The translations under genes and the position numbers were made by a program. Below the pieces are notes generated by a model. It worked only from the letters and a program-made list of their open reading frames with translations, was not told the origin of the DNA and ran no database searches. A stretch of 19,877 nt of DNA from Candidatus Competibacteraceae bacterium (lineage in GTDB: Bacteria; Pseudomonadota; Gammaproteobacteria; Competibacterales; Competibacteraceae): positions 1-19,877 of the forward strand of contig JAGRHI010000407.1 of NCBI GenBank assembly GCA_020445045.1. Direction: 5' to 3'. Numbering within the stretch: the first letter of the stretch is position 1; the number at the start of each line of letters is the position of its first letter. This document shows, piece after piece, positions 12,542 through 19,877 of the stretch.

Positions 12542-13083
12542 TGGCCCCGCCCTCCAAGGTTGCGCTGTTGCCCGATGAAGTGCGCCGCGATTTCGAATCG
12601 CGCTTGATCCATGGCGCGTTTTCCGGCTACGAAGCGCTGTCGGACTGGCTGGAAACGCAAGGCTACGAAATCAGCAAGAGCGTGCTGCACAAGCACGGTC
12701 AGAAGCTCAAGCGCCGCCTGGAAGCGATCAAGGCCAGCACCCAAGCCGCGCAACTGTTGGCGGAATCGGTCCCGGACGAAGCCGGCGCGCTCAGTTCCGC
12801 CGTGCTCAACCTGGTGCAGACCGAGATGTTCGATCTGCTGGTCAACCTCCAGGAAGCCGACGACGCCGACGACGCCGGCGCGCGGGTCAAGCTGCTGGGC
12901 AACGCCGCTCATGCCATGGCTGACCTGGCGCGCGCCTCGCTCAAGCAAAAAGAGTGGGCCGGCCAGGTCCGGGAACGCACCGAGGCCGCCGCCGCCGCCG
13001 TCGAGAAGATCACTCGCAAGGGCGGCCTGAGCGCCGAGGCCGCGAACGAAATCCGCCGGGAAATTCTGGGGATCGCGGCATGA
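12541..13083 (+). CDS. Small terminase subunit, Mu gp27-like (DUF3486)
   Basis: A 180-residue protein of the DUF3486 family, the DNA-recognition subunit of the Mu-type packaging motor. The N-terminal part KVALLPDEVRRDFESRL, then FSGYEALSDWLETQGYEISK and SVLHKHGQKLKRRLEAI, gives a helix-turn-helix plus coiled region as in gp27. The C-terminal half is helical (LLVNLQEADDADDAG, MADLARASLKQKEWAGQVRE). It is placed two small genes before the large subunit. Confidence 0.88.
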   Translation: MAPPSKVALLPDEVRRDFESRLIHGAFSGYEALSDWLETQGYEISKSVLHKHGQKLKRRLEAIKASTQAAQLLAESVPDEAGALSSAVLNLVQTEMFDLLVNLQEADDADDAGARVKLLGNAAHAMADLARASLKQKEWAGQVRERTEAAAAAVEKITRKGGLSAEAANEIRREILGIAA

Positions 13084-13244
13084 TTAGATACTGGCCCTTG
13101 TTTTACTGGCCCGCTAGCCCCCTTCGTTTCGCGTCCATACCGCCGCCCTTACCGCCGCCCCGTCGCGGTCGGTCCGGCGTTCCCGCCGCCCGCCGGGCCG
13201 CGCGCAAGAAGCGCCAGCGGAAGCAGCGGAAAATGAGTCGATAA
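13080..13244 (+). CDS. Small basic hypothetical protein
   Basis: A 54-residue frame whose ATG overlaps the small terminase stop (ATGA). The N-terminus is aromatic/hydrophobic (MIRYWPLFYWPASPLRF), then proline-rich (PPPLPPPRRG), and the C-terminus strongly basic (RRAARKKRQRKQRKMSR). Not recognised. It could be a real membrane- or nucleic-acid-binding peptide, or a chance frame filling the gap. Confidence 0.4.
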   Translation: MIRYWPLFYWPASPLRFASIPPPLPPPRRGRSGVPAARRAARKKRQRKQRKMSR

Positions 13245-13254
13245 CGGAGAGGCT

Positions 13255-13425
13255 ATGGCTAAGAGACCGCTCACCGGAAAACGATATTTTGAGGCGTTGG
13301 GCAGAAGTCATGAGGCTCGCGGTGTGTATTTCGGTGATTTATTGAAGATGATGGCAGGGTGGGCGCCATGGGCTAGACGAGCTTATTGCCTTGGCAGACT
13401 GCGTCAGGCGCCTAATAGAAAATGA
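13255..13425 (+). CDS. Small basic protein between terminase genes
   Basis: A 56-residue frame with GGAGAGG (13246-13252) close before the ATG; its stop overlaps the large terminase ATG (ATGA at 13422-13425). It reads MAKRPLTGKRYFEALGRS, then ARGVYFGDLLKMMAGWAPWA, a basic protein with a short helix. Codon use is less G/C-rich than in both flanking genes. The good ribosome binding site and coupling support it, though it is short. Function unknown. Confidence 0.6.
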   Translation: MAKRPLTGKRYFEALGRSHEARGVYFGDLLKMMAGWAPWARRAYCLGRLRQAPNRK

Positions 13426-14999
13426 CTGCCCCCATCCTCCCCGACACCGCCAGCGCCGCCGCGCCGCCGGTGCTGTTGCCCTACCAGCAGCGCTGGTTGG
13501 CCGACCGGCTTCCACTGAAGACCGCCGAAAAATCCCGCCGCACCGGCCTGACTTGGGCCGAGGCCGCCGATAACACCATCGCCGCCGCCTCGGCGCGGGA
13601 TGCCGGCGGTCAGAACGTCTACTACATCGCCTACAACCAGGACATGACCATCGAGTACATCCAGGCGTGCGCGATGTGGGCGCGGGCCTTCGATTACGCG
13701 GCCGGCGCCATCGAGGAGGGGATTTGGGACGACGAGGCCGACCGCGACCGCGCCATCAAAACATTCACTATCAAGTTCCCCAGCGGCTTCCGTATCGTCG
13801 CCTTGTCCAGCCGCCCCACCAACTTGCGCGGCAAGCAAGGCGTGGTGGTCATCGACGAGGCCGCGTTCCACGACAAGCTGGACGAGCTGCTGAAGGCGGC
13901 GCTAGCGCTGTTGATCTGGGGCGGGTCGGTGCGGGTCATCAGCACCCACAACGGCGCCGATAACCCGTTCAACCAGCTCATCAACGACGCCCGCGCCGGC
14001 AAACGCGGCAAAAAGGCCGGCGTCCATCGCATCGAATTCAAACAGGCGGTTAAGGAAGGGCTGTACCAGCGGGTCTGCGCACGGATGGGGATCATCTGGA
14101 CGCAAGAAGGCGAGGATGCCTGGGTCGAAGAGGTCTACGAACTCTACGGCGATGCCGCCGCCGAGGAACTGGATGTCATCCCGTCCAGCGGCGAGGGCGC
14201 GTTCCTGTCGTCGATCCTCATCGAGGCGCGGATGCACGACGCCCCGGTGCTGCGCTGGGCCTGCTCCAACGAGTTCGCCACGCTGGACGATTACGCCCGC
14301 TGGCGGACCTGCCTCGACTGGATCGAGGCATATCTCGACCCCGTTTTAAGCACCTTAAACCCGCATTTAATGCACTGTTACGGCATGGATTTCGGCCGGA
14401 GCGTGGACCTGTCGGACATCGCGCCATTGGTCATCGAGCCGAACCTGACCCGCCGCTGCCCGTTCCTGATCGAACTGCGCAACGTGCCGTTCAAGCAGCA
14501 AGAGCAAATCCTGTTCTACGTCATCGACCGCCTGCCGCGTTTCGGCAAGGGCGCCAACGACGCGCGCGGCAACGGCCAGCAGCTCGCGGAATCGACCTGG
14601 CAGAAATACGGCCAGGCGCGAGCCGAACCGGTCATGCTCTCGGAAGAGTGGTACCGCACGAATATGCCGGCGTTCCAGGCCGCGTTCCAAGATGGAACGA
14701 TCCTGGTGCCGCGCGATGTCGATGTGCGCGACGACCTGCGGGCCATCAAGCTGATCAAGGGCGTCGGGCGCATCCCGGACACCTACAAGGGCAAGGGCGC
14801 CGACGGCAAGCCCCGTCACGCCGACGCCGCCATCGCCCTGGCGCTGGCTTACTACGCCAGCCTGCAACCGGTGGAGATTTTCGACTACACCCCGGTGCCG
14901 CTCCGCGCCGCGCATCGGGACCACGACCGGCCGGGGCGACACCATGACGACCGCCCCAGCCTCTTTTCCCGCCACGGCTTTCGACGAGGAACGTTGTGA
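13422..14999 (+). CDS. Large terminase subunit, Mu gp28-like
   Basis: A 525-residue packaging ATPase/nuclease of the Mu gp28 type. The opening LLPYQQRWLADR is the adenine-binding Q motif region; the Walker A-like loop is SRRTGLTWA at 38-46 and Walker B VVVIDEA has D145/E146. The nuclease half has D323 in CYGMDFGRSVDLS and D468 in PRHADAAIAL, as expected for the RNase H-like headful nuclease. Length is normal. It starts by coupling to a small gene and ends with the portal ATG overlapping its TGA. Confidence 0.95.
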   Translation: MTAPILPDTASAAAPPVLLPYQQRWLADRLPLKTAEKSRRTGLTWAEAADNTIAAASARDAGGQNVYYIAYNQDMTIEYIQACAMWARAFDYAAGAIEEGIWDDEADRDRAIKTFTIKFPSGFRIVALSSRPTNLRGKQGVVVIDEAAFHDKLDELLKAALALLIWGGSVRVISTHNGADNPFNQLINDARAGKRGKKAGVHRIEFKQAVKEGLYQRVCARMGIIWTQEGEDAWVEEVYELYGDAAAEELDVIPSSGEGAFLSSILIEARMHDAPVLRWACSNEFATLDDYARWRTCLDWIEAYLDPVLSTLNPHLMHCYGMDFGRSVDLSDIAPLVIEPNLTRRCPFLIELRNVPFKQQEQILFYVIDRLPRFGKGANDARGNGQQLAESTWQKYGQARAEPVMLSEEWYRTNMPAFQAAFQDGTILVPRDVDVRDDLRAIKLIKGVGRIPDTYKGKGADGKPRHADAAIALALAYYASLQPVEIFDYTPVPLRAAHRDHDRPGRHHDDRPSLFSRHGFRRGTL

Positions 15000-16573
15000 T
15001 GCCGCAACCCCGCATTCTCGGCCCCGACGGCCGCCCCATCGCCAAATCGGACCTCAGCCGCGAAATCGCCAGCGTCAGCCTGACCGGGGTGCGCCGCCGC
15101 TACGCCGACAGCGTCGCGCCCGGCCTGACGCCGGCGCGGCTGGCCGGCATCCTCCGCGCCGCCAATGACGGCGATGCCTTCGCCTACCTCACGCTCGCCG
15201 AGGAAATGGAGGAGCGCAGCCCGCAACTCGCCGCCGTGCTCGGCACCCGCAAGCGCGCGGTGCTGGGGCTGCCGCGCCGAGTCGAGGCCGCCAGCGACGA
15301 CCCGCGTCATGTCGAGCACCGCGACGCGGTGGAAACCCACCTGGTCAAATCCCCGGCCTTCGGGCGCTTGCTGGCCGCCCTGCTGGACGCCTTGGGCAAG
15401 GGCTATTCGGTCGCGGAAATCCGCTGGGACACCACCAAAACCCCCTGGTCGCCGCGCGACCTGGACCGCATTCGCCGCGCTTATGAGTGGCGCGATCCGC
15501 GATACTTCGTCTACGACCGGGTGACTGGCCGCGAGCTGCGACTATTGGACGAGGCCGACACCTTCAACGGCGTGGCCCTGTCGCCCTATCGCTTTGTGGT
15601 CCACGAGCCGGCCCTCAAGATGGGGCTGCCGATCCGCGCCGGGTTGGCGCGGTTGGTGGCCGTGGCGTACATGTGCGGGAACTTCACGCAAGAGGACTGG
15701 CTGGCCTTCGCCGAGGTATTCGGGATGCCGCTGCGCTTGGGTCGCCACGGCCCCAGCGCCAGCGCCGGCGACATCGACAAGCTGATCGCCGCCGTGTCCG
15801 GGCTGGGGTCGGACGCCGCCGCCGTGCTGCCGGATTCGATGCGCATCGATTTCGTGGACGCCGCGTCCGGCGCGGGCGGGGCGGATTTGTTCGAGCGCCT
15901 GGCCGACCGGCTGGATAAGTTGATTTCCAAGGCGGTGCTGGGTCGATCCGATGCCGCTGACTCGACCTCGGGAAAGTTGGGGGGCGAGCAGTACGCCAGC
16001 GAGGTGCGCCGCGACATCCTGGAGGGCGACGCCGCCGAGCTGAGCGGCACGATCAACGAGCAACTGACGCGGCCATTCATCGACCTGAATTTCGGTCCGC
16101 AAGACGCCTATCCCGAGATTCAACTCTTTGTCCCGGACCAGGAAGACCTGGCCGGATTGGTGGATATGCTGGCCAAGCTGGTGCCGCTGGGGCTGGAGGT
16201 CGAGCAAAGCGTGATCCGCGACAAATGGGGGCTGCCCGATCCCGAGAAAGACGCGAAATTGCTAGGGGTTAGGGCGGACATTCCGCCGGACATGTCGGCC
16301 CTGAATCGCGCCACGAACCGCGCGCAAACACCCGTCGACCCCACCGACCCCACCGCGCCCCTGGTCGAACGGCTGGGCCGCGAAGCCGATCCGCTCATCG
16401 ATGAGCTGCTGGCACCGGTGCGCGCCGCGCTGACGGATTCCGCCGACTTGATGGATTTCCGGGAACGACTGCTGGGGCTCTATCCCGGGCTGGACGGCCA
16501 GGCGTTCGCGGATTTGATGGGCCAGGCGCTGGCGGTAGCCGACGCGGCGGGGTATTGGGAGGCGAGACGATGA
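14999..16573 (+). CDS. Portal protein, Mu gp29-like (DUF935)
   Basis: A 524-residue portal protein of the DUF935 family, the dodecameric ring at the head vertex. Seen are PRILGPDGRPI at the start, LTPARLAGILRAANDGD, LAEEMEERSPQLAAVLGTRK, the core segment GKGYSVAEIRWD, WRDPRYFVYD and the C-terminal helical region. An in-frame GTG at 14996 is one codon earlier, but ATG 14999 fits GAGGAA (14986-14991) better. Its stop overlaps the following small zinc-motif gene instead of the gp30 gene as in Mu. Confidence 0.95.
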   Translation: MPQPRILGPDGRPIAKSDLSREIASVSLTGVRRRYADSVAPGLTPARLAGILRAANDGDAFAYLTLAEEMEERSPQLAAVLGTRKRAVLGLPRRVEAASDDPRHVEHRDAVETHLVKSPAFGRLLAALLDALGKGYSVAEIRWDTTKTPWSPRDLDRIRRAYEWRDPRYFVYDRVTGRELRLLDEADTFNGVALSPYRFVVHEPALKMGLPIRAGLARLVAVAYMCGNFTQEDWLAFAEVFGMPLRLGRHGPSASAGDIDKLIAAVSGLGSDAAAVLPDSMRIDFVDAASGAGGADLFERLADRLDKLISKAVLGRSDAADSTSGKLGGEQYASEVRRDILEGDAAELSGTINEQLTRPFIDLNFGPQDAYPEIQLFVPDQEDLAGLVDMLAKLVPLGLEVEQSVIRDKWGLPDPEKDAKLLGVRADIPPDMSALNRATNRAQTPVDPTDPTAPLVERLGREADPLIDELLAPVRAALTDSADLMDFRERLLGLYPGLDGQAFADLMGQALAVADAAGYWEARR

Positions 16574-16890
16574 CCCATGAATTTGAGAAATGCTTTGTTT
16601 GTGGAGAAAAGTCGACGCATTCTCTACTCGGAACTGGGCGGCGTGATCTGTGTTGTGCTCATTATCGTGCTGGGGGGCATCATCCACCATGTCGATGCGA
16701 AGAGATATCTGGACGCTGCAAGAAATGTGGCCGCGAAAAGATCATGGCCGAAAAAGCGGTGACGGGGTTCCCGGATTTTCATGTGGCTGGGACGAGGGTG
16801 GATTATTGCGGATTCTGTGACGATCCCCCCGTGTTGACACTGGATAGCGGGTCATACCCAATCGTTCTTGAGCCTAATAATGCCCGTTAA
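16570..16890 (+). CDS. Cysteine-rich zinc-motif protein inserted between portal and gp30
   Basis: A 106-residue protein starting by ATGA overlap with the portal stop. Cysteine pairs C8/C11, C28/C29, C41/C43, C50/C53 and C80/C83 suggest two or three zinc knuckles (CFVCG, CRCEEISGRCKKCG, CGFC). Composition is visibly less G/C-rich than the portal and gp30 genes, so it looks like a later insertion. Not recognised. A second frame (16577-16762) with a hydrophobic stretch overlaps it but lacks coupling and motifs. Confidence 0.65.
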   Translation: MTHEFEKCFVCGEKSTHSLLGTGRRDLCCAHYRAGGHHPPCRCEEISGRCKKCGREKIMAEKAVTGFPDFHVAGTRVDYCGFCDDPPVLTLDSGSYPIVLEPNNAR

Positions 16891-17719
16891 CTACGGCTCC
16901 CTGCCGTTCGCCGAAGCCCTGGCCTTCCTGCGCGCCAAGCTGAACCTGCCCACCCAGCGCTGGGACGATCTGCTGGGCGCGGCGCACGACCTGGCCTTTG
17001 TCGTCGCTGGAGCCATGCAAGCCGATCTGCTCGCGGACCTGCGCGCCGCCGTGGATCGCGCCATCGCCGACGGTACGACATTCGAGACCTTCCGCAAGGA
17101 TTTCGAGCAAGTGGTCGCGGATCGCGGCTGGACCGGCTGGACTGGTGAAGACAGCAAAAGCGGCCGGGCCTGGCGGGCGCGAACGATCTACGACACCAAT
17201 TTGTTCACCAGTTACGCCGCCGGCCGCCATCGGCAAATGCAGGAGGTCGCCGAGCGCCGCCCCTACTGGCGCTATCGGCACAGTCCGGCCAGCGTGGTGC
17301 CGCGCGCGGAGCATCTGGCCTGGGATGGGATCATCCTGCGTCACGACGACCCGTGGTGGGGCACGCACTACCCGCCGTGCGGCTGGGGCTGCAAGTGCTT
17401 CGTCGAAACCCTGGCCGAGCGGGATCTGAAGAAACAGGGGCTATCGGTCACGCCCACCGCCGCCATCCCCTACAACCGCACCGTCACCCGCGTCAACCCC
17501 GCCACCGGCGAGGAATACACGGTGCCGGAAGGCGTGGACCGGGGTTGGGATTACGCGCCGGGGGCGAACGCCACGGCGCCGTTGGTGGCGCTCATTACCC
17601 AGAAGGGCAGCGGGTGGCCGGGATCGCTGAGTGCGTCCGTGCTGGAATTTCTTCGCCCCCATCTTCCCGTCGAGATGCTCCGCGAACTTGCGGCAGCTCT
17701 AGGGTTGACGATCAGCTAG
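16880..17719 (+). CDS. Head morphogenesis protein, Mu gp30/F-like (SPP1 gp7 family)
   Basis: A 279-residue minor head protein of the Mu F / SPP1 gp7 family, made with the portal and carried in the head. The signature region is at about residues 97-178: ARTIYDTNLFTSYAAGRHRQ, then PRAEHLAWDGIILRHDDPWW, YPPCGWGCKCFVETL with the paired cysteines. ATG 16880 was chosen over TTG 16868. It overlaps the upstream stop by 11 bases. Confidence 0.92.
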   Translation: MPVNYGSLPFAEALAFLRAKLNLPTQRWDDLLGAAHDLAFVVAGAMQADLLADLRAAVDRAIADGTTFETFRKDFEQVVADRGWTGWTGEDSKSGRAWRARTIYDTNLFTSYAAGRHRQMQEVAERRPYWRYRHSPASVVPRAEHLAWDGIILRHDDPWWGTHYPPCGWGCKCFVETLAERDLKKQGLSVTPTAAIPYNRTVTRVNPATGEEYTVPEGVDRGWDYAPGANATAPLVALITQKGSGWPGSLSASVLEFLRPHLPVEMLRELAAALGLTIS

Positions 17720-17720
17720 C

Positions 17721-18161
17721 ATGGCCGGCGCATCCGATGTCATCAGCGTCGAAATCGACGACCGCGAGATCCGCGCCGGCTTGCGCGCGCTCGAAGATCG
17801 TCTGGGCGACCTGCGGCCGGTGTTCCGTGACATCGGCGAAGCGCTGCTCAACAGCACCCGCGAGCGCTTCAACACCCAGACCGCGCCCGACGGCTCGCCC
17901 TGGGCACCGTTGTCGCCGGACTACAAGAAGCGCAAGAAGAAGCACTCGGACCTGATCCTCACACTCAACGGCTACCTGCGCGGCACGCTCAACTATCGCG
18001 CCACGCGGGACGAACTGCGGGTCGGTACGCCGATGATCTACGGCGCGGCCCATCAGTTCGGCCGGCCCGACATCAATCTTCCCGATCGGCCGTTTCTGGG
18101 GCTGTCCGACGACGACACCGAGATGATTCTGGATACGCTGGAATCGTGGCTTCTGGCATAG
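17721..18161 (+). CDS. Virion morphogenesis protein, Mu gpG-like
   Basis: A 146-residue protein of the phage virion morphogenesis family (Mu G, P2 S type), involved in tail or head completion. Seen: SVEIDDREIRAGLRALEDRL, DIGEALLNSTRERFNTQTAP, DGSPWAPLSPDYKKRKKKHS, LTLNGYLRGTLNYRATRDEL, YGAAHQFGRPD and RPFLGLSDDDTEMI, all in the family order. It is the last rightward gene; its final 89 bases are overlapped antisense by the HTH gene. In Mu, protease and major head genes would follow. Confidence 0.9.
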   Translation: MAGASDVISVEIDDREIRAGLRALEDRLGDLRPVFRDIGEALLNSTRERFNTQTAPDGSPWAPLSPDYKKRKKKHSDLILTLNGYLRGTLNYRATRDELRVGTPMIYGAAHQFGRPDINLPDRPFLGLSDDDTEMILDTLESWLLA

Positions 18162-18366
18162 CTGTTGTCGTATGCAGCAGCGCCTCAAGTGCAAACTGGA
18201 TGACGTAGCTGCATTCTCGGTCAGCGGCAACAAGCTGGCGCACGTATCTATCGCTCAATCCAAGTCGACGGGCGATCTCGCGTTGCGACAGAGGAATCGA
18301 GCGAATCAATTCGCGGATGTATTCCGGGTTGCGGAGGTAGTCGTTGACCGCGTCTGGTGCGTTCAT
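18073..18366 (-). CDS. Helix-turn-helix protein at the end of the reverse cassette
   Basis: A 97-residue protein. Residues about 18-55 form a helix-turn-helix of the XRE/KorB-like type (LIRSIPLSQREIARRLGLSD, RYVRQLVAADREC). The start ATG 18366 has GGAGGTGAT six bases upstream, placed in the end of the methyltransferase gene, and overlaps its stop (TGATG). After residue about 68 the sequence turns into arginine/proline/threonine-rich text lying antisense to the G gene, suggesting that the original end was lost at an insertion junction near 18162. Probably the cassette's regulator. Confidence 0.7.
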   Translation of the reverse strand: MNAPDAVNDYLRNPEYIRELIRSIPLSQREIARRLGLSDRYVRQLVAADRECSYVIQFALEALLHTTTAMPEATIPAYPESSRCRRRTAPETADRED

Positions 18367-18995
18367 CACTCGATCACCTCCATTGCGCCGATGTAACAAT
18401 TCATGAACTGTAGCGACTGTTTGAGTTCTGCGAACGTTTCCGGGTCTTTCTCGATCACCGTGCAGGGTATTTCCAGGTCGAAGGCCGCGAATGCGGTACT
18501 GCCACTGCCGGCAAACGGGTCGATGACGCTAGACACGTCGAACGAGCCGAGAATATCGGTCATCGCGTCGTGATTCTTGGCGTGGCCGTGCTGCTGGACT
18601 TGATTGCGCGGCGCGTGAAAGATCGTCGGCCAGTAGCCGTTTCCTTCGAATACATCAGATCGTTGCCGACGCTTGCGGTTGAATACCGACTTTGCGCCTG
18701 GTCTGGTGAGATAAACGCCGGTTTGATGGAGGTAGTTCGGTTCGCGGAGGTTCTTCGACTTCTTCGGCATGACCCCGTCGAGCACGAAATCGAAGTTCAA
18801 CCGCCAATCCGCGCGCGGCATGAAGTCCAGCAACTGCCGCATGGTCGTGATCAGAACGAGATGCGGCGCGTGATAGTTCGAGAGTATCCGCGCCAGCAGC
18901 TCGCCCGGCATGTCATACGGCGGATCGGTGAAAATTAGGTCGGCCGAGCGATGGAAGTCGCCCGCGTCGCCGAAGATGAGCGTTGTTTGAGCCAT
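18366..18995 (-). CDS. DNA methyltransferase (N6-adenine or N4-cytosine type)
   Basis: A 209-residue amino-methyltransferase. The catalytic DPPY is at 24-27 and the SAM-binding motif DPFAGSGST at 159-167, so catalytic motif IV precedes motif I (beta-type order). The middle holds a target-recognition stretch (NYLHQTGVYLTRPG, GNGYWPTIFHAPRN). No restriction endonuclease is next to it, so it is likely an orphan modification enzyme protecting phage DNA or acting in regulation. It overlaps the helicase gene by 61 bases and couples to the HTH gene. Its G/C bias is lower than that of the phage structural genes. Confidence 0.88.
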   Translation of the reverse strand: MAQTTLIFGDAGDFHRSADLIFTDPPYDMPGELLARILSNYHAPHLVLITTMRQLLDFMPRADWRLNFDFVLDGVMPKKSKNLREPNYLHQTGVYLTRPGAKSVFNRKRRQRSDVFEGNGYWPTIFHAPRNQVQQHGHAKNHDAMTDILGSFDVSSVIDPFAGSGSTAFAAFDLEIPCTVIEKDPETFAELKQSLQFMNCYIGAMEVIE

Positions 18996-19877
18996 TTTTT
19001 GTATACCCGCACCGCTTTCGCTTGATTGTTTGAACGAAGATCATTCGCAGTGAAGTGCTTCATCCAGAATTTATGGTCCCGCGCTTCATCCGATTGAATG
19101 AACGTGTTGATGTCGTAAACCGGGATTCCGGCCGCCTTGAGCTGTTTCGGGAACCAACCAGACAGATTGTTCATCGCGCGACCCACCGCGTCACCGCCAA
19201 AGCTATAGCTTGGGCTCAGCAATTCGGTCTGTAGCCGCTGCTCTTCTTTCCGCCGACGTCGGTCTTGCATCGCCATAGAGACATAGCGCGGATCGAGCAC
19301 GCGAATATCGAAATGAAACGATCCCGGCGCAAAGCACGATTCGCCATCGAGCCAACGGTTCGGCGCACCACAATGCGGGCAATATTCGCGCTTGAGGTCG
19401 AAGTATCCCCCGCACTTGTTGCACGGCACTTTTCGCTTGGTGAGCGGGCCGCAGGGCGGTGTCAGCAAGTCCCACTGGACGGGCTCATCCGGAAGGCCGT
19501 GCGCCGCACACATGCCCGTCAAGTCGATAATCACGGCGGGTTCGCCGCTATTTTCGGGGCGTAGCACGCGCCCGCACCATTGCCGATAACGCGGGAATGA
19601 TCCGGTCCGGGTCGCGATGATCAGACATTTGCAGGCCGGCAAATCGAAACCTTCGCCCACCATGTCGACGTGCGTCAGCACCCAGATGCGCCCGGCTCTG
19701 AACGCATCGAGCAAACGCGCGATTTCCGCGGGGCTTTGCATGCTATTGATACACGCGGCCGGGATGCGCTCGGCGCGAAATTGCTGGGCGATTTCCTCGG
19801 CGTTCGAGATGGCCGGGGCCATTAGGATGGTGGGTTTGCCGAGCGCTCGGCGCTTATCCGGGTCTTGCGCGGAAGAC
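18935..19877 (-). CDS. SF2 helicase, C-terminal part (5' end outside window)
   Basis: The frame is open to the right edge with no start codon that fits, so the N-terminal ATPase half (Walker A and DExx) is missing from the window. What remains is helicase domain 2: KPTILMAPAISNAEEIAQQF, motif V THVDMVGEGFDLP and motif VI RYRQWCGRVLRP with the arginine finger. A zinc ribbon CNKCGGYFDLKREYCPHCG follows, then a charged C-terminal region (RRRRKEEQRLQTELL, FWMKHFTANDLRSNN). It resembles phage and defence-associated DEAD/DEAH-type helicases. It is the first gene of the leftward cassette visible here. Confidence 0.88.
   Translation of the reverse strand, partial: SSAQDPDKRRALGKPTILMAPAISNAEEIAQQFRAERIPAACINSMQSPAEIARLLDAFRAGRIWVLTHVDMVGEGFDLPACKCLIIATRTGSFPRYRQWCGRVLRPENSGEPAVIIDLTGMCAAHGLPDEPVQWDLLTPPCGPLTKRKVPCNKCGGYFDLKREYCPHCGAPNRWLDGESCFAPGSFHFDIRVLDPRYVSMAMQDRRRRKEEQRLQTELLSPSYSFGGDAVGRAMNNLSGWFPKQLKAAGIPVYDINTFIQSDEARDHKFWMKHFTANDLRSNNQAKAVRVYKKWLKQRSSSATRATSIARPT
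19853..19877 (-). repeat. Right copy of the 25-base terminal inverted repeat
   Basis: This is the exact reverse complement of bases 1-25. On the minus strand it encodes SSAQDPDK as part of the helicase reading frame, so this copy is in a natural coding context, while the left copy is not followed by helicase sequence. Confidence 0.85.

Noticed and set aside
16577..16762. Overlapping frame with a hydrophobic stretch (VICVVLIIVLGG)
   Set aside because: The alternative frame has ATGA coupling to the portal gene and ordered cysteine pairs; this one lacks a ribosome binding site.

Overview
The window is most of the left half of a Mu-like transposable prophage in a high-GC proteobacterium, probably a gammaproteobacterium. 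The organism is inferred from G/C-rich codon usage and strong GGAGG-type ribosome binding sites; no host housekeeping gene is present to fix the genus. Gene order follows Mu: leftward repressor c, then rightward ner, transposase A, ATPase B, a block of small early genes, gam, gemA (gp16), mor, lysis genes, gp24-like, a winged-helix protein, gp27 small terminase, gp28 large terminase, gp29 portal, gp30 (F) and G.

Region by region. 1-1000: immunity region with a leftward CI/XRE-type repressor, a divergent control region holding repeated GTTTA(T/C)AG elements, and a Ner-like regulator overlapping the transposase start. 906-4291: DDE transposase and its AAA+ target-selection partner, with a ribosome-modulation-factor-like gene between them. 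4339-7231: eight tightly overlapping small early genes, several with helix-turn-helix folds and most of unknown function. 7224-10132: a phage-encoded HU/IHF-like protein, Gam, GemA, small cysteine-motif proteins, one Com-like, and the Mor activator. 10133-10310: a structured intergenic region with two consecutive inverted repeats just ahead of the lysis genes. 10311-12237: SAR-type endolysin and small membrane proteins. 12230-18161: packaging and head genes, with three compositionally different small ORFs between the conserved ones. 18073-19877: a leftward cassette (HTH protein, DNA methyltransferase, 5'-truncated SF2 helicase) lying where the Mu protease, scaffold and major head genes would normally follow G.

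Functioning together: the repressor and Ner set the lysis/lysogeny choice from the divergent control region. A and B carry out replicative transposition, probably helped by the phage HU-like protein. Gam protects DNA ends. Mor, with no separate C activator visible, probably turns on the lysis and late genes directly. The packaging and portal genes assemble the head. The reverse cassette looks like cargo for DNA modification or inter-phage/host conflict.

No phage end is visible. The repressor stop codon is only 30 bases from the left edge, and the first and last 25 bases of the window are exact reverse complements, which suggests that both ends were cut at one shared sequence node or repeat. 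No tRNA, rRNA, CRISPR array or insertion sequence was seen. No stretch over 300 bases lacks a gene.
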